Shown: piece by piece, positions 41,559 to 53,145 of the stretch
Layout: each line of letters begins with the position of its first letter
Numbering within the stretch: the stretch's first letter is position 1
From: Tolypeutes matacus
Lineage: Eukaryota > Chordata > Mammalia > Cingulata > Chlamyphoridae
Direction: 5' to 3'
Assembly (NCBI GenBank): GCA_026826555.1
Contig: JAKSZT010054308.1
Coordinates: forward strand, 4,608,736 to 4,672,735
DNA length: 64,000 bases
The notes under the pieces: generated by a model
Database searches by the model: none
What the model saw: only the letters and a program-made list of their open reading frames with translations
What the model was told of the DNA's origin: nothing
Program-made: the position numbers and the translations under genes

Positions 41559-41588
41559 TGTGCACACACACACACACACACACACACG
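41559..41588 (+). repeat. (CA)n dinucleotide repeat
   Basis: About 13 CA units starting after gatgtg; probably polymorphic. It lies directly downstream (in the transcript) of the candidate microexon donor at 41603. Confidence 0.95.
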
Positions 41589-41603
41589 CTTGTGGGGTCT
41601 TAC

Positions 41604-41618
41604 CAGGCTGCAATGGGG
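41604..41618 (-). other. Candidate 15-nt in-frame microexon (unconfirmed)
   Basis: Minus strand: a long pyrimidine tract, then gctgctccgttctgttccatcag, CCCCATTGCAGCCTG, gtaagacc. Both splice sites are good. The length is 15 = 5 codons. In the phase required by exon 2 (phase 2) it would insert the equivalent of S-P-I-A-A-W without a stop. UGC triplets lie about 20 bases before the acceptor, as in SRRM4-type neural microexons. I know of no described exon here; chance is a real alternative. Confidence 0.3.
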
Positions 41619-42514
41619 CTGATGGAACAGAACGGAGCAGCAGAGAAAATGAATGCAAGAGAAAGAGACAGGAGAAAAATAAACAGCTAGTTAGTTTTAG
41701 GTGATGATCTGCAAAGGAAGGGGACACTGGAGGATAAAAACCTAGTAGGTCAAAAACACAGAGGCCTGCATGAACATAGCAGAGGGCTGCAGCGGCTTTA
41801 GCAGAGACAGTCTCTCCCAGTTTAGCGTCATCTCTTCATCCTTCAAAGTTCTACCTCTTCAAAAGAGTGGTCTCCTGCAGGGTAACTGGGCATTTGGTTG
41901 TAACCTGTCGGGTAACTGGCAACTTGTATACTTTTCTAGAAAGGAGGGGCACTGTAATAGCATTTATATATTGGGCATCATGGGAAAGTAGGAATTTGGT
42001 CTGTTCAGTCATAGTATTCCAAATCCACATTCAACCCCATTCCCACAGCCAGCCCAAGACATGTTGCTTAGAAATTATTAAAGATCCTAAAACTTCAAGG
42101 TCCCATAAGCCATGGAAGCAGAAGACTTAGCTCTAGCTCCTTTTTAGCTAGGAGAAAAAGCTCAAATCATTACTGAGCCCTTTTTAAAAAAGTGTACAAG
42201 TTACTTTTCTCTAAATCAATAGTTGCTGCCCCACAAAAAGGGGCCTTCTACTCATATCTATGACAAAAGACAATGTAGAGGGCTAGTCATGGAAGTACTG
42301 TTTGTTAATGGCAAAAGAATGAAAATAATCAAAATGTTCACAAGGGGTGAATGGATAACTTACATTACATCAATATAATGACAGATTTCAGTCATAGAAA
42401 AGAAAGAGGGAACTTTTTATACTGATAAGTTATCTCCACGAAAACTTGTTGGGGCAGGGGGAGGATGCAGAATTACATGTGGAGAGTGAAAAAATAAGAG
42501 GAGGAGGAGAAAAT

Positions 42515-42541
42515 TATATATTATATATATATATATATATA
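42515..42541 (+). repeat. (AT)n dinucleotide repeat
   Basis: Run of alternating TA following ggagaaaattatatat; likely polymorphic. Confidence 0.9.
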
Positions 42542-42706
42542 TTTGTTTATATATACATAAAATATCTCAAATCTCTTGGGAAAGGTACAAAAGAAACATA
42601 ACATTGTTTGCCTCCCAGAAGAGAAACTGAGTGACTGGGGGTGGTGGGAGGGGACGGGTAGGGATACGACTAGAGACTTTTCATTATATTCTCTTTTGTA
42701 ACTTTT

Positions 42707-42860
42707 ATTTTATTTTTATTTTTTTTAAAGATTTTATTTATTTATTCATTTATCCCCCCCTTGCTGCTTCTGCTCACTGGGCCAGCCAACCACGCCCATA
42801 TGGTGGGCCTCCCATATGGTAAACGGGAGCCCCACTGATTGAGCCACAGCCGCTTCCCAC
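42707..42860 (-). mobile_element. DAS-type SINE with an internal deletion
   Basis: Antisense; inverted tail aaagattttatttatttatt, ccttgctgcttctgctcac, then a jump to cccatatggtgggcctcccata, so the inverted box B (gggaaccgaacccgg in sister copies) is missing. A perfect 15-bp target duplication, cttttgtaactttta, lies at 42692-42706 and 42861-42875. Confidence 0.9.
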
Positions 42861-43144
42861 CTTTTGTAACTTTTAAATTCTAAATCATGTGAAGGTACTA
42901 TCTACTAAAAAGAAAAAAGAAAAAAAAAAAAAAGAGAACGAATTTTTTTTAACGGAGAAAACATCAACTTTATGAGCCAAAAGGGCATGTGCAATTCTTT
43001 AGCAGATGCATAGTCCAAAACCCAGCACATCTTGACCCAAAGTCCAAGGATTTCAAAGTGTGTTTGGGACATTTTCCTCCATGGCAGGGACAGCATATGC
43101 AGTGCTGCAAATTCTACCAAGTTTACTGAGAGCAGCAACCTACA

Positions 43145-43400
43145 GGACTTTTTTATTTTATTTTATTTTATTCTTGCACAATTATTTGTTTGTTAAGCAG
43201 TTTAACTGAGATATAGCCACATACCATACAATCTATCTAAAGTGTATAATCAATGGCTTTTAATATAATCACAATGTTGTACATTCAGCACCACAAAAAA
43301 TTTTAGAATCATTTCATTACTCCAAAGTTATAATTCAGTCAAACAGTAGGTGTTAAAACAGTACAATATGACCCTACTTACAAATAAAATGCATCAATAT
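43145..43400 (-). repeat. LINE-1 3'-end fragment, antisense (probable)
   Basis: Phrases gtttaactgagatatagcca and cacaatgttgtacattcagc resemble the inverted L1 3' end. It is AT-rich and worn. Confidence 0.55.
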
Positions 43401-43842
43401 GTAGGCACTAGGCTTTTTTTTGCTTATCCCTTACTTGTAAGGTTTTTACAGTTACCATGTGTCCCTCTGAATTATTTTTAAAGCAATCTATTTAAATAAA
43501 TAAAATGTAAAAGAAATTTAAGAAACAAAAAAGTGTTTTATGGGAGTGGAAAGAAGAAAACAAATAGTGATGAGATCCTATACCTTGTACCAACAAAGTA
43601 CAAGTCACAGGATGGATAGTGGTAGATAAGTCTCTCCCAAACATCGGTATTCTGGTTTTATAATAAAAAAAAACTTGTTGTGAATGAAATTCAACTTATC
43701 TATCATTATGTAAGAAAACCATCTAAAAATGAAACAAGAGAACTAGTTGGCTTAGATTTTTAGGTAGCATGTCTATTTTATCATGCAAAGCAAAAACAAA
43801 AAATAATTATGATTTCTCTCACCCTTCTTTCTCTTTTTTTAA

Positions 43843-44222
43843 ATATATATTTTTATTTTATTTTAAGATACTTAGATTACATAAATGTTACATAAAAAAT
43901 ATAGGGATTCCCATATGCCCCGCTCCCCATACCTCCCACATTTTCCCACATAAACAACATCCTTCATTAGTGTGGCACATTCATTGCAATTGATAAATGC
44001 ATTTTGGGGCACTGCTACTGAGCATGGATTATAGTTTATATTGTAGTTTACACTCTCTCCCATACAATTCTGTAGGTTATGGGAAGATATAATGGCCTAT
44101 ATCTGTTGTTGCAATGTCATTCAGGACGATTCCTAAGTCCCAAAAATGCCCCCGTATTCCCTCTCCTTGCCTCAGAGCCTCTAGTAGTCACTGCCTCCAC
44201 ATCAATGTTGTAATTTCAACAA
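43843..44222 (-). mobile_element. LINE-1 3' end, antisense, same type as in the U6 chimera
   Basis: Closely matches 22600-22990 in order: ttacataaaaaatataggga, atgccccgctccccatacct, ttcattagtgtggcacattc, cattcaggacgattcctaag, ccacatcaatgttgtaattt. No U6 part and no clear target duplication. Confidence 0.85.
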
Positions 44223-44284
44223 AACTAACTTTTAACTTTGAAAGAGGGGGTCTTCTCCCTCCCTCACCTTGGAACCCCTCTTAC

Positions 44285-44317
44285 CTGGACAGCTGAGACT
44301 GCTTTTTACTGGTTGAT
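44285..44317 (-). other. Candidate 24- or 33-nt in-frame exon (unconfirmed)
   Basis: Minus strand: a strong pyrimidine tract (ctttttctttcttcctcctt, ttccctctctccgaccc), then acceptors aaag| (33-nt exon) or accag| (24-nt exon, to 44308), ending CTGTCCAG|gtaagagg, a near-ideal donor. Both lengths are multiples of three, and both are stop-free in the phase set by exon 2 (core SKKQSQLS). Not a described exon to my knowledge. Confidence 0.25.
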
Positions 44318-45034
44318 CTTTGGGTCGGAGAGAGGGAAGGACATCAAGGGAGAACATGGAGCCCAGGAGAGAATGATGCAGGAAAGGAGGAAGAAAGAAA
44401 AAGAAAAACAAAACGACATAAACCAGACAAGACACAGGAGGTTGTTGGTTCAAAAGAAAAACAAAGCTAAGGATCCAGGCGTGGTAAATGGCCACAATGC
44501 CGCAGAGTGTGATCTTACATATCTTACTAAAATGTAACTTTGGCCATGTTACTTTGCTGCTTTGGGAGCCTGCCACATTATATTCTGAGAAAGGCCATCC
44601 TGTCTTCAAGCTGTCTAAGCCATTGGCTATAGAACCTGATAGGAATTATTGCCCAGGCAGCCCCATTAAATGTTCCTCTGAAGTCCTCCACAGCTCCCAG
44701 CACCTCTCCTTACTGCAGCGTGCACACCAGAAGGTAATCGTTTGCTTGTCTGTAAGGGTACACGAACAAGAAAGGGTGGAAGGTCCACGGAGGCAGGGTC
44801 TCCTGCTACACGGGAGGTGTTCAGGCCTATTATGGGTCCCTGCTCTTTACTGTTCTCTCTTCACCTGCTATAGTTTCTGGCTTCTGTCTTTGCCCACACA
44901 ATTCCTTTCTCCTAGATATTCCAGGAGGTAAACTTCCAGAAGCTGCAGCTTCTGGAGTTCTTCAAATGATCCTGTTCCATCATTCTCTGTCTACCTTCTG
45001 TGCCACTTCCCATCCTGGGTGAAATTCAGCTTAA

Positions 45035-45240
45035 TTCATTATGACAGCCACCAGCCACATGTAGTTATTTAAATTTTAAATAAAATTAAATAAAATTTAA
45101 AATTCAGTTTCTCAGCCCCACTAGCCACATTTCAAGTGCTTAATAGCCACAAGTAGCTAGTGGCTACTGTCTTGAACAGTGTAGGATAGAACATTTTGAG
45201 CACTGCAGAAAGATCTATTGGGCAGAACGGCTCTAGACAC
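45035..45240 (-). mobile_element. MER3 (hAT-Charlie DNA transposon)
   Basis: Phrases ccaccagccacatgtagtta, agccacatttcaagtgctta, agctagtggctactgtcttg and agaaagatctattgggcag correspond to MER3 as I recall it. Confidence 0.8.
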
Positions 45241-45599
45241 TATGCCAGGTGCCAGAGGTACAAAAATGAATAGAACACAATCACGTGCAGCTAGGGGATG
45301 TGGTAAACACACAGAACTTTAATATAACACTGAGTGTCAACAGCCCCCGACCACAAGGGGATTCTCAGAATGGGCCTTTAGAGGTCTTTCACTCCAACCG
45401 CTCACCTGCTATCTTCAGTTGGCTCCACAACACCCCACCACTGGGTTACCCAGTCTGGGCTTGAACTTGTCCTCTTTGCTACCCCCAGGGACAGTTGAGA
45501 CCTCCTTGTTGCTTTATCTTTCTAGGTTTATACAAATTTCCCCTCAACTATTTGAAACCTGCAGACATCATAACACTTTACTCCTGAATACTTTAGTAG

Positions 45600-47550
45600 A
45601 CAGTCTTTAAAACCCGGAAAATTCTCCAATATAACCACAATGCCCTGAGCATACCCAATGAATCCAACTTTGACACCTTAATATTATCTAATACACAGTC
45701 TATATTCAAATTTCCCCAATTGTTTCAGCAACATTCTTCATAGCTGTTGCTCTGCCACCTAGATTCAGGATCTCATCAAGGACCTCAAACTGCAATTACA
45801 TCATGCCTCTTTTAGATCCATTTAATCTAGAACACCTCCCCCTTTCCCCACCCTTTTTGGTCTCTTATGGCATGGATATTTTTGAAGAGTTGAGTTGTTT
45901 TGTGGAATGTCCTACAATCTGGAATTGTCTGGTGATTCCTCATGATTAGATTCAGAATTAACATTCTTTGAAAAGAATATTACGTAAGTGCTGTTTTATA
46001 GCTTGTCCTATTCTGGTGATGCTAGGTTCGATTACTTAGTTAAGCTGGTGTTCCTAAGATTTCTCAAAAGTAAAAGTATCTTTCTCCATTTAAATTAATA
46101 AGTAATCTGTGGGGTGATATTTTGAGATCATATGAATCATCTGTTCTCCAACAATCTCTCACCCAATAGTTTTACTTATTCATTGATGATCCTTGCCCAA
46201 AGCACTTATTACATTGATGGTTGCAAAATGGCAATTTGTCAATTCTATCATTTCTTCTACATATATTAGCAGGCTTTTTTTTTTTAAAGGAGGTATTGGG
46301 GATTGAACCCAGGACCTCATACATGTGAAGCAGGCGCTTAACCACTGAGCCACACCCTCTCCACAGCAGGCAATCTTTAGTAAAGAGGGCCATTTCCCCC
46401 ATTCCCATCCCCTTTCCCCTACTTTTTTAGAGTATTACTATGAATTTCATGGACCTTTTTGGTCCCCCTTCCCACAATGGAATGCATTATAACCCATTAT
46501 CACCACGATCCTTTTTGATGTTAAAAGTGTCCCAATTTGGCCAGTGAGAGCTTCTATATGTTATCATCTGGTTTTGAGTGCGATCTTCTTTTCTGGTGCA
46601 AAAAGATATTCCAGTCTCATCTTGTTCTTTCACTATCCCAGGTCTGGAGTCAAACATTTCTCCAAAGAGCCCTGGTTCCTTTTAATAGGAAACATGATCT
46701 GAGTACTAGCTCCTTGCTACTGAGCATCACTGTTTTCAGGCCCTTTGAACAGAGCTAGGAAATATTTATTAAGAAATTCAGAGTTCACACTAATACCTCC
46801 AGTCTGAATGCCACACTCACAGGGTTCTTCCTCGTCTTTCACCATTCCATACTGCAGCTTTTTTTTCTTTTTTTTTTTTGTTTCCTGTTTTTTCTTTTTA
46901 CTTATTTCATCTTTCTTTTCTCACAGTGAAAACTCAATTCCCAAAACAATCTCAATATATTTACTCACTTGTCCTATTCTATAATACATGCAAGAGAGTT
47001 TCTGGAGTTACTACAGCAATATCACTAGCAACAACTAACCTACCAAGGAAAGTTCAAAGTTTCCTGGCAATTCCTTTTGTCTTTAGACTATAACCCACCA
47101 AAGGTATACAACCAGAGCACTGCGTTCAAAAGTTATTTTGCAGTAATTCTTTTTTATTTATAAATCTGAAATACATTTAGGTTACTTTTTATATTTGTTC
47201 TTAACTTTAGGGTTTGCTTATTTCAGGTTTATTTCACTCTTTGAATATGTTAAACATTTACATTGTTCAAAACTCAAAATGAAATTGACAAAGTGTATTC
47301 AGAAGTGTCACTCCTATCCCTTCATCTCACTCCCCCTCAACCCCATAGTAACCATTTTCTTTCATTTCTGGTTTCTTTTGTAAAATTAAGTAAATACCTA
47401 TAACTATTCTTATTTCCTTTTCTTGCTTACACGGTAGGTAGTCTTCTACATCTTTTTGCACCTTGCTTTTTTTCCCTGCTTAAAATATTGCCCATGTCAC
47501 TTAGTATCAGTTAACAGAAATCTTCATCTTTTTCTTTACAAGGCCGCGCA
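45600..47550 (-). mobile_element. Old LINE-1 3' region, antisense
   Basis: A long, worn but ordered match to an ancient L1 3' region: accacaatgccctgagcata, attcctcatgattagattca, ggtggttgcaaaatggc-type phrases, tcccaatttggccagtgaga, ctccaaagagccctggttcc, then a transition to gttcaaaactcaaaatgaaa. It is interrupted by the SINE at 46275-46363. Confidence 0.75.
46275..46363 (-). mobile_element. Short tRNA-Ala-like SINE inside the old L1
   Basis: Poly-T, aggtattggggattgaaccc (inverted box B), gaagcaggcgcttaaccact (inverted box A), ending cacaccctctcc. Flanking agcaggc on both sides is the likely target duplication. Confidence 0.87.
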
Positions 47551-48279
47551 CACACAAACATGCTTCCCTTCTACACTGCTTGCTGGCAACCTGTGTGTTA
47601 GTCTTGCTGGAAGTGAACAAACAGAGGGCAAGGGTTATGGCATGCTACTTCCCTATATGCTCTAGTGCACGCTGGGCACAGAACAGGGACTGCCAACACA
47701 TGTGCCAACACTCTCCTCATTCTAGCCTAGAGGGTGGGTGATAAAAGCCAGGGAACACTTGGGGGAGACCTTCCAGGTAGCAAAGCTGCAAATTTATCCC
47801 TTCTGTTGGTTTATGGTGTGCTTGTGTTTGTATATGTATGTATTTTTTTAATTAGTTGCTAAATTTTGAAAATTAAACAATTTCACACTAAAAAAAGGAC
47901 ATATTTCTGTTTTTTCTTGCAGAGGCAGAAGTCCTGTCTCCACTGGGCTTACTTTCCCACATGGTGACAATCATGATAGCACCCAGCTATCAGCCCCCTC
48001 TAGGTGGGGCATAAACTCTTACATTTGCCTAATCTCTACCAATACCTGCAGCTGTCCATTTCACTCAGACCCCTAAAGGGCATATGAACTGGAACTCAGG
48101 GTGGGCATACAGCAGTGGGTCTGGGGATTAAAACAATGATTAGGGAATAATGTCATGTCCTTTCCAACTGTCAATGGGAGGTTCCTGGTCTCTTCATCCT
48201 TACCCTCACCTTACCACACATGGGTAAAAGAAGAAAAGGCTGAAAAAGAATATCCACGTTCTGTGGTAAACAAAGCTCT

Positions 48280-48420
48280 TACACCCTCCAGGCACTGCGC
48301 TAAACACTTGGCGTACATCATCTCATTTAATCATCATAAAAGCCTGATGAGGCCATTGGTGAATCTCCATTTTTCAGATGGGTGAACAGAGATTTACGTA
48401 AGTGGAGTCAAGATGTATAT
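48280..48420 (-). repeat. MIR fragment, antisense
   Basis: Phrases cactgcgctaaacacttggc, catctcatttaatcatcata, ccatttttcagatgggtgaa. Confidence 0.75.
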
Positions 48421-48506
48421 AAGGTCAATCTGATTTATATGACCTGTGGCCATATCTAGATGTACTTGGTCTTTATTGAATGTCTCCCCTCTTTTCTCTT
48501 TTACAC

Positions 48507-48604
48507 ACCCACACACAATTATATACACACACAATATATATATACACATCACATGAACACAATCTATGCATACAAACTAAGACATATATGATACGCACAC
48601 ATGA
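48507..48604 (+). repeat. AC/AT-rich low-complexity tract
   Basis: Imperfect alternating purine-pyrimidine run (acacccacacacaattatat, acacacaatatatatataca). Confidence 0.85.
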
Positions 48605-49329
48605 TATAGAAATAAATATAAAGAGAACAAGGCCCACTGCATGTAGGCAGACCTAGGTCTTCTAGAGCCTGAACAAAGTAATATTCCTCGGGTCCCTCCC
48701 CAAAGTCAGGAGTGCTAAACCAGGAAACAGCTGCCTTGCCAGGAACTTAGCTCTAGATTAAGTCTATACTCACAGAACCCTGACCTGGTCTTACTGGTTC
48801 AGTTCCCCCTTATCTCCCAGGGTGGAGCTTCAAACAGGCTCTGGGCACCCTAACTTTCCAAGGATTCTGCCTTAGGGTAGAATTTTCCCTAAGGCCTGAG
48901 GCTGACAAACACAGCCTCCTAGGCCGCACATTCTGACAATTAAGACCTCAAGACTGTGAGGAAACCTATTTGCAGTCAGCGCCTGCTGAATTGTGACATA
49001 AATGCTCCATAAGAGCTTATATGATCTAAGACATTAAAAACAAAACAAAACAAAACAAAACACCCCACGGCAGTTGCCGTTTCAATCTGAATCTGAGAGC
49101 CAAGCTTTAACACTGTAGATGGTTTTGTAGAAAAGGGTTTGAAAATGAGGGAGTCAATCCTCATCACTGAGGGAGATTCAGGTGCTTATTCCAGTCCTAC
49201 CTCTAATTCCCTGTGAGCCCTTGGGCAACCACCTACAGAGTCCATTCTCTCATCTGGAAATGAGGGGACAAATGGAGTGGAAAAGTCTCTGGCAATATAG
49301 CCAGAAAATGTGTCCTTCTGAAATGAATC

Positions 49330-50290
49330 ACTTACTTACTAGCTGTTGAGCTGCAAATGAATCCCTCCCCAACTCCCCTCTCCTCAGAGCTCTAATCCAG
49401 CAGGTCTGGGTGTGGAAACTATTAATATTTTAACAAGCAGCACAAGTGATTCCTATTCAGAGGATCTTAACTTTTAGAAACTCTCAAAACAAGTTGCTTA
49501 AACTTCCCATCTATAAAATGAACAGACTGATATCTGCTCCTGGTCACATATTTCCTCCTCAGGAAACAGGGTCGTACAGTTGCTCCTGTCAGAAACCTTA
49601 AGGTTATCTTTGACAACCCCTCTCCTCACCCCTAACTCTAATCAGTCACCAAGTCCTATTGATATTTCCGCCTAATATTTCTGAAATCCACCTGCTTCTC
49701 CCCCTCTCTGCCACCACACAGGTATAAGACATCACATCTCACCTAGATCAACTTATCTCCCTACAACTATTCTAGCATCAGCACTCCCAATGCCCCATTC
49801 ATTCTCTACACAACAGCCAGAGACCTTAAAAAAAAAAAAAAAAAAAAAAGGCATATAAGACCCCTAGGAAACCACTAAGGTTTCCAGCTGTCCTTGTATA
49901 AAGTCCAAAATCCTTAACAGGTCCTTCACGCTAACCCTGCTTACTCCCAATTCTAATCTCTTGCCTCTTTCCCCCTTGCTCCCCCTAGAGGCTGAACTCC
50001 TTTTTTCCTCCCTTCTTCTCCCTCCCTCTGCCTGGCCAACTAGTACTCACTCTTCAACAGTTCAGCTTAAATGTCTCTTCATCAGTGAAGCCTTCTCTGA
50101 CACCCTGCTAAGTGGATCCCTCCAAAATTTCTCTTTCTAGTGCCTAACTCAATAGTAACTAAATTATTATGTGGGTGTTTTTGTGGATTAACATCTGCTT
50201 TTACCATCTAAAGATAAACTTCATGTCTCTCATTCCTAGCGCACACAGCAGCTCCAAAACACAACACAGATATTCAATGTGTTGAATGAT
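49330..50290 (+). repeat. MER20-like fragment followed by L2 3' region
   Basis: About 49390-49480 resembles MER20 (tccagcaggtctgggtgtgg … tttaacaagcagcacaagtg). From about 49535 onward there are L2 phrases (cttcatcagtgaagccttct, aaagtccaaaatccttaaca), interrupted by a poly-A run at about 49828-49849. Confidence 0.6.
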
Positions 50291-51409
50291 GAAATTGGAC
50301 AAGATATGCCAAAGAACTTTGCAGAAACCAAAATATCCTAATAAACATATTCTTATCACAGCAGTTGAGAAATGGCTTTAGTGACCTCCACGATGCAGAT
50401 TGATTAGGATTAAATACACAATTTCAAAGTTTTAACAAAGATGAAATAGGAAGGTGTAAACTTCTCCATGGACCTAAGGCAGGGAGTAATATCAGCCTGG
50501 CTATAAGAGCTGTTTAAGCATCTGGATTTTTCACTATGTCCCAAATTTCTAGAGTTCAGTTCTGCACAAAAAACAGTGAACCATTCACTAAATAAACAAA
50601 CAAAAATGAGTGTTAAAATGTGCTGGTCACACTTGCCATGGAAGGACATAGAGAAGAGGTCCTTTTAACCAGGGTAGGAATCCGACAGGCAGATAAACTG
50701 TGGAAGGACATTCTAGGAAGAGGTAACAGTGCAAGTAGAGGCACAAAAAGAGGAAGAGGACACAAACTGGTGAGCCTGCCAATGCAATCAGTAAAGGAGA
50801 GAGGGAAGGATCACACAGGAGGGAGCATAACAAGAGACAAGGCTGAAAAGATGTGGATGTCCATCCTGGTTCTGCCTCTTATGAGCACTGATCTTAGGGA
50901 ACTTCCTGAAAAGTCTCTGAGCCTAAACTTCTCACCTAATCTCTCCAATCTCATGCAGCTGCTGTGAGAATTTAAATGAGATGAAGTATGTCGAAAGGCT
51001 TTGCAAAAACTAAACCAACATATCAATGTTAGGAAGTACAGTGAGAGAAAGAAATGGTTGGAGGCAGGTTATGCAGGGCCTTAAAGACTATCTAAGGAGT
51101 ATGGATTGTTTTCTTTATAGATGGGGAGCTATTGAAGGCTTTCTAAAAGGAGGAATGACATCAGATTTAGACTTTAAAAAGAGAAGTGACTAGAGTGGGT
51201 TGGAAGAGGAAAGGCCAGAAGCCCAGACACCAGGTCAGACAGAGATGATGAAGAGAAGGAGAGCACTATGCCTGAATACTTTCTGCATGCTTTTTTTCTG
51301 TAAACCTGCAACTGCTAAAAAAAACCCCAAACATATCTCTCTCTCTCTCTAAAAGGGGTGGGTGAAAGCGAGACTGGTGAGAGTGGGATAACAGAGGCTG
51401 ATATTGGCA

Positions 51410-51722
51410 GTACTTTCTAGCTGCACTCTGTCCCACATGGGAGCCAGGAGCCACATGTGGCTACTGAAGACCTGAAAAGTGGCTAGTTGGCATGGAGACG
51501 TGCTGTAAGTATAAAATACACACCAGACTTCAAAGACTTAGTAAAAAAAAGAAATGGAAACGTCTCAATAATTTTTTATATTGATTACATGTTGAAACAT
51601 ATTTGAGTATATTGGATTAAATTTTAAAAAACCATTAAAGTAATTTCACCTATTTCTTTTTACTATTTTTAATGAGGCTACTAGAAAATGTTAAATTACA
51701 CATTTCTATTGGACAGCGCAAG
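51410..51722 (+). mobile_element. hAT-Charlie non-autonomous element related to MER3
   Basis: Contains ggagccacatgtggctactg, tgctgtaagtataaaataca, ttttttatattgattacatg, ggctactagaaaatgttaaa and ends tctattggacagcgca. The terminal CTATTGGACAGCGC is typical of this group; exact family name not assigned. Confidence 0.75.
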
Positions 51723-52010
51723 TCTGGCCTCCTTCGGCCAACTGTACCACACTCTACCCTTCTCTCCCGTGGCAGGGCCTCCCAGCCCTTCAGACCAGTC
51801 AAAGGAAACCAGAAGCCTGCCCAGAGTTGCCCCCTCCAATAACTTCTCTGACTCCCACAGCATCTGGTATATATTTCTGCCAAGGCACTTCCCACATGGT
51901 TATCAATCTGTCTCCCTTGTTCACTGGATTGTGAGCTCCGGAAGGGCTGCGGCACGCTGAGTTCATCTCTGTGTCCCCAGTGAGGAAGAACTGGGCCCTG
52001 CTCGGAAGGG
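51723..52010 (+). repeat. L2-like 3' fragment
   Basis: Contains ggattgtgagctccggaag and ctctgtgtccccagtgagg, an L2 3' terminal phrase. Confidence 0.6.
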
Positions 52011-52224
52011 CAGCCGTCTTCAGCTCTTAGCAGAGCGCGATTCTACCCTGCCCTGACTGTACCTCCTCTTTCACTCAGAACCAGCACGCCACCAGCCTCA
52101 CATGCTCTATCAACACAGATAGAGACAATTATTTGACTTATCTACTTTGTGACATATTCCTCAGAAAAAGCTCAATGCCTGGGCCAAGCCCTGGAATTGA
52201 AGTTGATTTTGAGGAGCACTGTGG

Positions 52225-52460
52225 TGGAGTGTATAGTTAAGACAGGACACATTTGCATCCTGGTGCTGCTGCTCATCACCTGGGGTGACTTTGGGCAAAT
52301 TATTTACTTACTATGAACCTGGATTTTCTCATCTACCAAACTGGGATACTAGCTGCTCATCCTGCAGGAACCCTGTAAGGATTGGTATGTGAAGTACCTC
52401 GCACAAAGCCTGGCACACAGTAATGCTTTAAAAATGGTTGTTAATTATTGTTGTAACACC
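52225..52460 (+). repeat. MIR, sense
   Basis: Phrases tgggcaaattatttacttac, tttctcatctaccaaactgg, cacaaagcctggcacacagt, in order. Confidence 0.8.
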
Positions 52461-52954
52461 TTAAGTCAAACATAATTAGTAAGCTACTGCCAAAGCAATC
52501 GCATCCTGCCTTGCAATGCAAAATAAATGAGTTCTGAGTTATCTAATATAGATGCTACCATCTCCCAGATATTCTTTGAAGTAGACAATCTGCTGACTCT
52601 TCTGCTTAGCCTCAGTGTCCTCCATCAAACTGATGACTTTGAAAAGTCTTAGGACAGCAAGGAGAGGAGACCAGTAGACTTGGATATTGGTGCTAACTCT
52701 GCCATTCACTCCCTAGCTGTGGAACTACAGGAAGGTAATCAAAGCAATCTTCAGGAAGATCCTGAAGAACCCAGGGGGGTGGCAGGTGAGGGTATGGGGG
52801 TTGTAAATATCCATAGGAAGGGTTATCAGTGAGGCTGCCATAGCAGTAGGGAGGGAGCAGGCCATGGTGGTGAGACACGACACTCTAGCATCTGGGTTCT
52901 AGACCAACTCTGCCTCTTTCATTTTGTGCCCTTGAAAAGGGAGAAGAACATGAT

Positions 52955-53145
52955 CTGTAATAAGCATTTAATATGTTACAGGCATTCACTTAACCCTCAC
53001 AGCAATCTGGTGAGGCCAATAGACGAAGAAAATGAGATTCAGAGAGGTTAAATAAGCTGCCCAAGCTATTCAGTGGTAGAAACAGGATATGAACTCAAGC
53101 CTGCCTGACACTACAGTCTGCATCTTGGCTTCATCATTTCTACAA
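52955..53145 (-). repeat. MIR, antisense
   Basis: Phrases cacttaaccctcacagcaat, gagattcagagaggttaaat, gcccaagctattcagtggta, gatatgaactcaagcctgcc. Confidence 0.8.

Noticed and set aside
44488..44931. 147-codon open frame on the plus strand in intron 1
   Set aside because: It overlaps no recognised family, has simple-composition stretches, no splice or start context and lies antisense to ARHGEF11; length is within chance.
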